A stretch of DNA of 7,807 nucleotides from Boseongicola sp. SB0675_bin_26 (lineage in GTDB: Bacteria > Pseudomonadota > Alphaproteobacteria > Rhodobacterales > Rhodobacteraceae): NCBI GenBank assembly GCA_009843725.1, contig VYCX01000195.1, positions 1 to 7,807 of the forward strand, in the 5' to 3' direction. The notes below the pieces were generated by a model. It was not told where the DNA came from. It searched no databases and was given only the letters and a program-made list of their open reading frames with translations. This document shows positions 5,264 to 7,807 of this stretch, piece by piece. The translations under genes and the position numbers were made by a program. The stretch's first letter is position 1. Every line of letters starts with the position of its first letter.

Positions 5264-5338
5264 TGACCTGCCAAAGCGATCCCGTTGCGTTATCATTCTG
5301 GGCAGCCGCGTCAGGCTGTCATCAGAGGAGGTACGTCC

Positions 5339-6217
5339 ATGGCAACCCAGCACTCCCGATCCGCAGCCCGGTTGATGATGGCTCCAGCAGTGGTCCTTCT
5401 TCTCGGCTGGATGCTCGTGCCGCTGACGATGACGCTTTACTTCTCCTTCAAGAAATACCTGCCGATGCGCGGCGACTCGCTGGCAAACGGCCTCGATTGG
5501 GTGGGGTTCGCCAACTACGCACGATTTGTGACGTCGAGTTCGTTCTGGCCAAGTGTCTACGCGACCCTCGTCATCGTCGGGGGTGTCCTGGTGATCACGT
5601 TGATTCTCGGAATTTTCCTCGCTCTCCTGCTTGATCAGCCGATGTGGGGTCAGGGGGTTGTCCGCATCCTGGTCATCGCTCCCTTTTTCGCCATGCCGAC
5701 CGTGTCGGCGCTGGTCTGGAAGAACATGTTCATGGACCCGGTGAACGGTTTCTTTGCCCATGTCTGGCGAGGTGTCGGGGCCGAGCCGATCGAATGGCTC
5801 TCGCAGGCATCGCTGCCTTCCCTCATTCTCATCGTGTCCTGGCAATGGCTGCCATTCGCGACGCTGATTCTGCTCACGGCGTTTCAGTCGCTCGACCAGG
5901 AGCAGCTCGAAGCCGCCGAGATGGACGGCGCCCGCTGGCCACAGCGCTTTGTCTTCATCGTTCTGCCGCACCTGAGTCGCGCGATCACCGTCGTGCTCCT
6001 GATCCAGACGATCTTCCTGTTGTCGATCTTCGCGGAGATTTTCGTCACCACCCAGGGCTCGTTCGGCACAAAGACGCTGACCTACCTGATCTACCAGCGC
6101 GTGCTGGAGAGCCAGAACGTGGGCCTCGGCTCCGCCGGTGGTGTCTACGCCATCATCCTCGCCAATATCGTTGCAATCTTCCTGATGCGCATCGTCGGCA
6201 AGAATCTGGACGCGTGA
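5339..6217 (+). CDS. smoF: Polyol ABC transporter permease, MalF-like subunit
   Basis: A 292-residue inner-membrane protein with six predicted membrane segments, roughly at residues 10-34, 74-98, 108-130, 158-180, 214-236 and 264-285. The cytoplasmic EAA loop at about 191-210 reads EAAEMDGARW then PQRFVFIVLP and docks the ATPase. This is the MalF-side (binding-protein-dependent transport, MalFG family) permease that pairs with SmoG to form the polyol channel. The ATG at 5339 is preceded by AGAGGAGG (5324-5331) with a 7-base spacer. The frame is open back to 5285, but no good SD supports an earlier start. It lies 115 bases after smoE, across the palindrome, and is 12 bases from smoG. The length is typical of SmoF/MtlF (about 290). 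Confidence 0.9.
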   Translation: MATQHSRSAARLMMAPAVVLLLGWMLVPLTMTLYFSFKKYLPMRGDSLANGLDWVGFANYARFVTSSSFWPSVYATLVIVGGVLVITLILGIFLALLLDQPMWGQGVVRILVIAPFFAMPTVSALVWKNMFMDPVNGFFAHVWRGVGAEPIEWLSQASLPSLILIVSWQWLPFATLILLTAFQSLDQEQLEAAEMDGARWPQRFVFIVLPHLSRAITVVLLIQTIFLLSIFAEIFVTTQGSFGTKTLTYLIYQRVLESQNVGLGSAGGVYAIILANIVAIFLMRIVGKNLDA

Positions 6218-6229
6218 GGAGGGACAACC

Positions 6230-7060
6230 ATGGCCCGCGCTGTCACTGCCCGCCAAAAGACGATCAACTCCATTGCCGCATGGGCGGTTGGCCTGCTGAT
6301 CTTCTTCCCGATCCTCTGGATCATCGTCATGTCTTTCAAGACCGAGGGCGATGCGATCAAGGCCCCGCTGGAAGTGCTCACCGCGCCATGGACTCTGGAA
6401 AACTACGGGGTCGTGCAGGAGCGCTCGGATTATTCGCGTCACTTCGTCAACTCGGTCATCCTCGCCTTCGGTTCGACCCTTCTGGGCCTTCTCATCGCCG
6501 TGCCCGCGGCTTGGGCGATGGCCTTTGTGCCCTCCAAGCGCACCAAGGACATTCTCCTCTGGATGCTCTCGACGAAGATGCTGCCCGCCGTCGGCGTGCT
6601 TTACCCGATTTACCTTCTGTTCATCCAGCTTGGACTTCTCGACAGCCGCGCCGGGCTTGTGGTCGTACTGATGCTGATCAACCTGCCGATCATCGTCTGG
6701 ATGCTCTACACCTATTTCAAGGAAATCCCCGGCGAGATCCTGGAAGCGGCGCGGATGGATGGCGCCACATTGCACGAAGAGATCCTCTACGTGCTCACGC
6801 CGATGGCGATCCCGGGCATGGCCTCGACGGTGCTCCTGAACGTCATCCTCGCCTGGAACGAGGCGTTCTGGACGCTTAACCTTACCGCGGCCAAAGCGGC
6901 CCCGCTCACGGCCTTCATCGCCAGCTACTCGAGCCCCGAGGGGCTGTTCTACGCCAAGCTCTCGGCGGCCTCGACCATGGCCATCGCACCTATCCTGATC
7001 ATGGGCTGGTTCAGCCAGAAACAACTTGTCCGCGGCCTGACCTTCGGCGCGGTGAAATAA
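6230..7060 (+). CDS. smoG: Polyol ABC transporter permease, MalG-like subunit
   Basis: A 276-residue inner-membrane protein with about six membrane segments. An N-terminal helix (about 14-35) is followed by the family motif MSFKTEGDA, further helices at about 74-99, 107-133, 141-162 and 196-213, and one near the C-terminus (about 244-262). The EAA loop at about 172-191 reads [20 protein letters not shown], the contact site for the SmoK ATPase. It forms the transmembrane pore with SmoF. The ATG at 6230 has AGGAGGG (6217-6223), which starts within the smoF stop codon and lies 6 bases upstream. The short spacing of 12 bases to smoF and 11 bases to smoK marks one transcription unit. Length and sequence character agree with SmoG/MtlG; no irregularity seen. 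Confidence 0.9.
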   Translation: MARAVTARQKTINSIAAWAVGLLIFFPILWIIVMSFKTEGDAIKAPLEVLTAPWTLENYGVVQERSDYSRHFVNSVILAFGSTLLGLLIAVPAAWAMAFVPSKRTKDILLWMLSTKMLPAVGVLYPIYLLFIQLGLLDSRAGLVVVLMLINLPIIVWMLYTYFKEIPGEILEAARMDGATLHEEILYVLTPMAIPGMASTVLLNVILAWNEAFWTLNLTAAKAAPLTAFIASYSSPEGLFYAKLSAASTMAIAPILIMGWFSQKQLVRGLTFGAVK

Positions 7061-7071
7061 GGGGAACGGAC

Positions 7072-7807
<736 letters not shown>

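Noticed and set aside
3907..5274. Minus-strand open frame of 455 codons opposite smoE
   Set aside because: It is antisense to a well-supported binding-protein gene and shows no domain or ribosome binding site.
5644..6879. Plus-strand frame of 411 codons overlapping smoF and smoG out of frame
   Set aside because: It runs across the smoF/smoG boundary in a different frame, with low-complexity Arg/Asp/His content. The permeases are unmistakable in their own frames.
5237..7024. Long minus-strand open frame of 595 codons opposite smoF and smoG
   Set aside because: It is antisense to two clear permease genes, its translation is rich in Asp, Arg, His and Gln with no recognisable domain, and it is explained by the high-GC codon bias of the plus-strand genes.

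Overview
The window looks like a piece of chromosome from a high-GC alphaproteobacterium, most likely a Rhodobacteraceae/Roseobacter-type organism. The basis is the high GC, strong GGAGG-type ribosome binding sites, and a four-gene sugar-alcohol ABC transporter in the order and with the sequence character of the Rhodobacter sorbitol/mannitol (smo) system. The assignment rests on recognising protein families, not on a database search.

The left third (1-2208) is a minus-strand gene set. Read in transcription order it holds a short orphan reading frame (2208-2014), an alpha/beta hydrolase, a flavin reductase with an extra C-terminal domain, and the N-terminal part of a luciferase-like (LLM) flavin-dependent monooxygenase that runs off the left edge. 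Hydrolase and reductase overlap by 4 bases, and reductase and monooxygenase are 11 bases apart, so they should be co-translated. Together they suggest a two-component FMN monooxygenase pathway: the reductase supplies reduced flavin, the LLM enzyme oxidises an unknown organic substrate, and the hydrolase cleaves a product. The head of this set looks damaged. The hydrolase has a good Shine-Dalgarno but an ATC where ATG is expected, and a frameshifted, truncated IS5-type transposase relic lies just upstream.

The spacer between the divergent blocks (about 2209-2801) holds that relic, two inverted repeats, and a promoter with a palindrome over its -10 box that probably drives the regulator gene.

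The right two thirds (2802-7807) is a plus-strand polyol uptake locus: a LacI-family regulator, a promoter with a paired operator-like repeat, then smoE (periplasmic binding protein), smoF and smoG (membrane permeases) and smoK (ATPase, cut by the right edge). A perfect 26-base palindrome separates smoE from smoF, as expected where the binding protein is made in excess of the membrane components. The regulator probably senses a polyol and controls the smoE promoter. Polyol dehydrogenases and a kinase would be expected beyond the right edge, by analogy with known smo/mtl operons.

No RNA gene, CRISPR array or clearly new multi-gene system is visible. The least ordinary features are the eroded head of the hydrolase operon, the reductase's C-terminal domain, and the operator and palindrome architecture.
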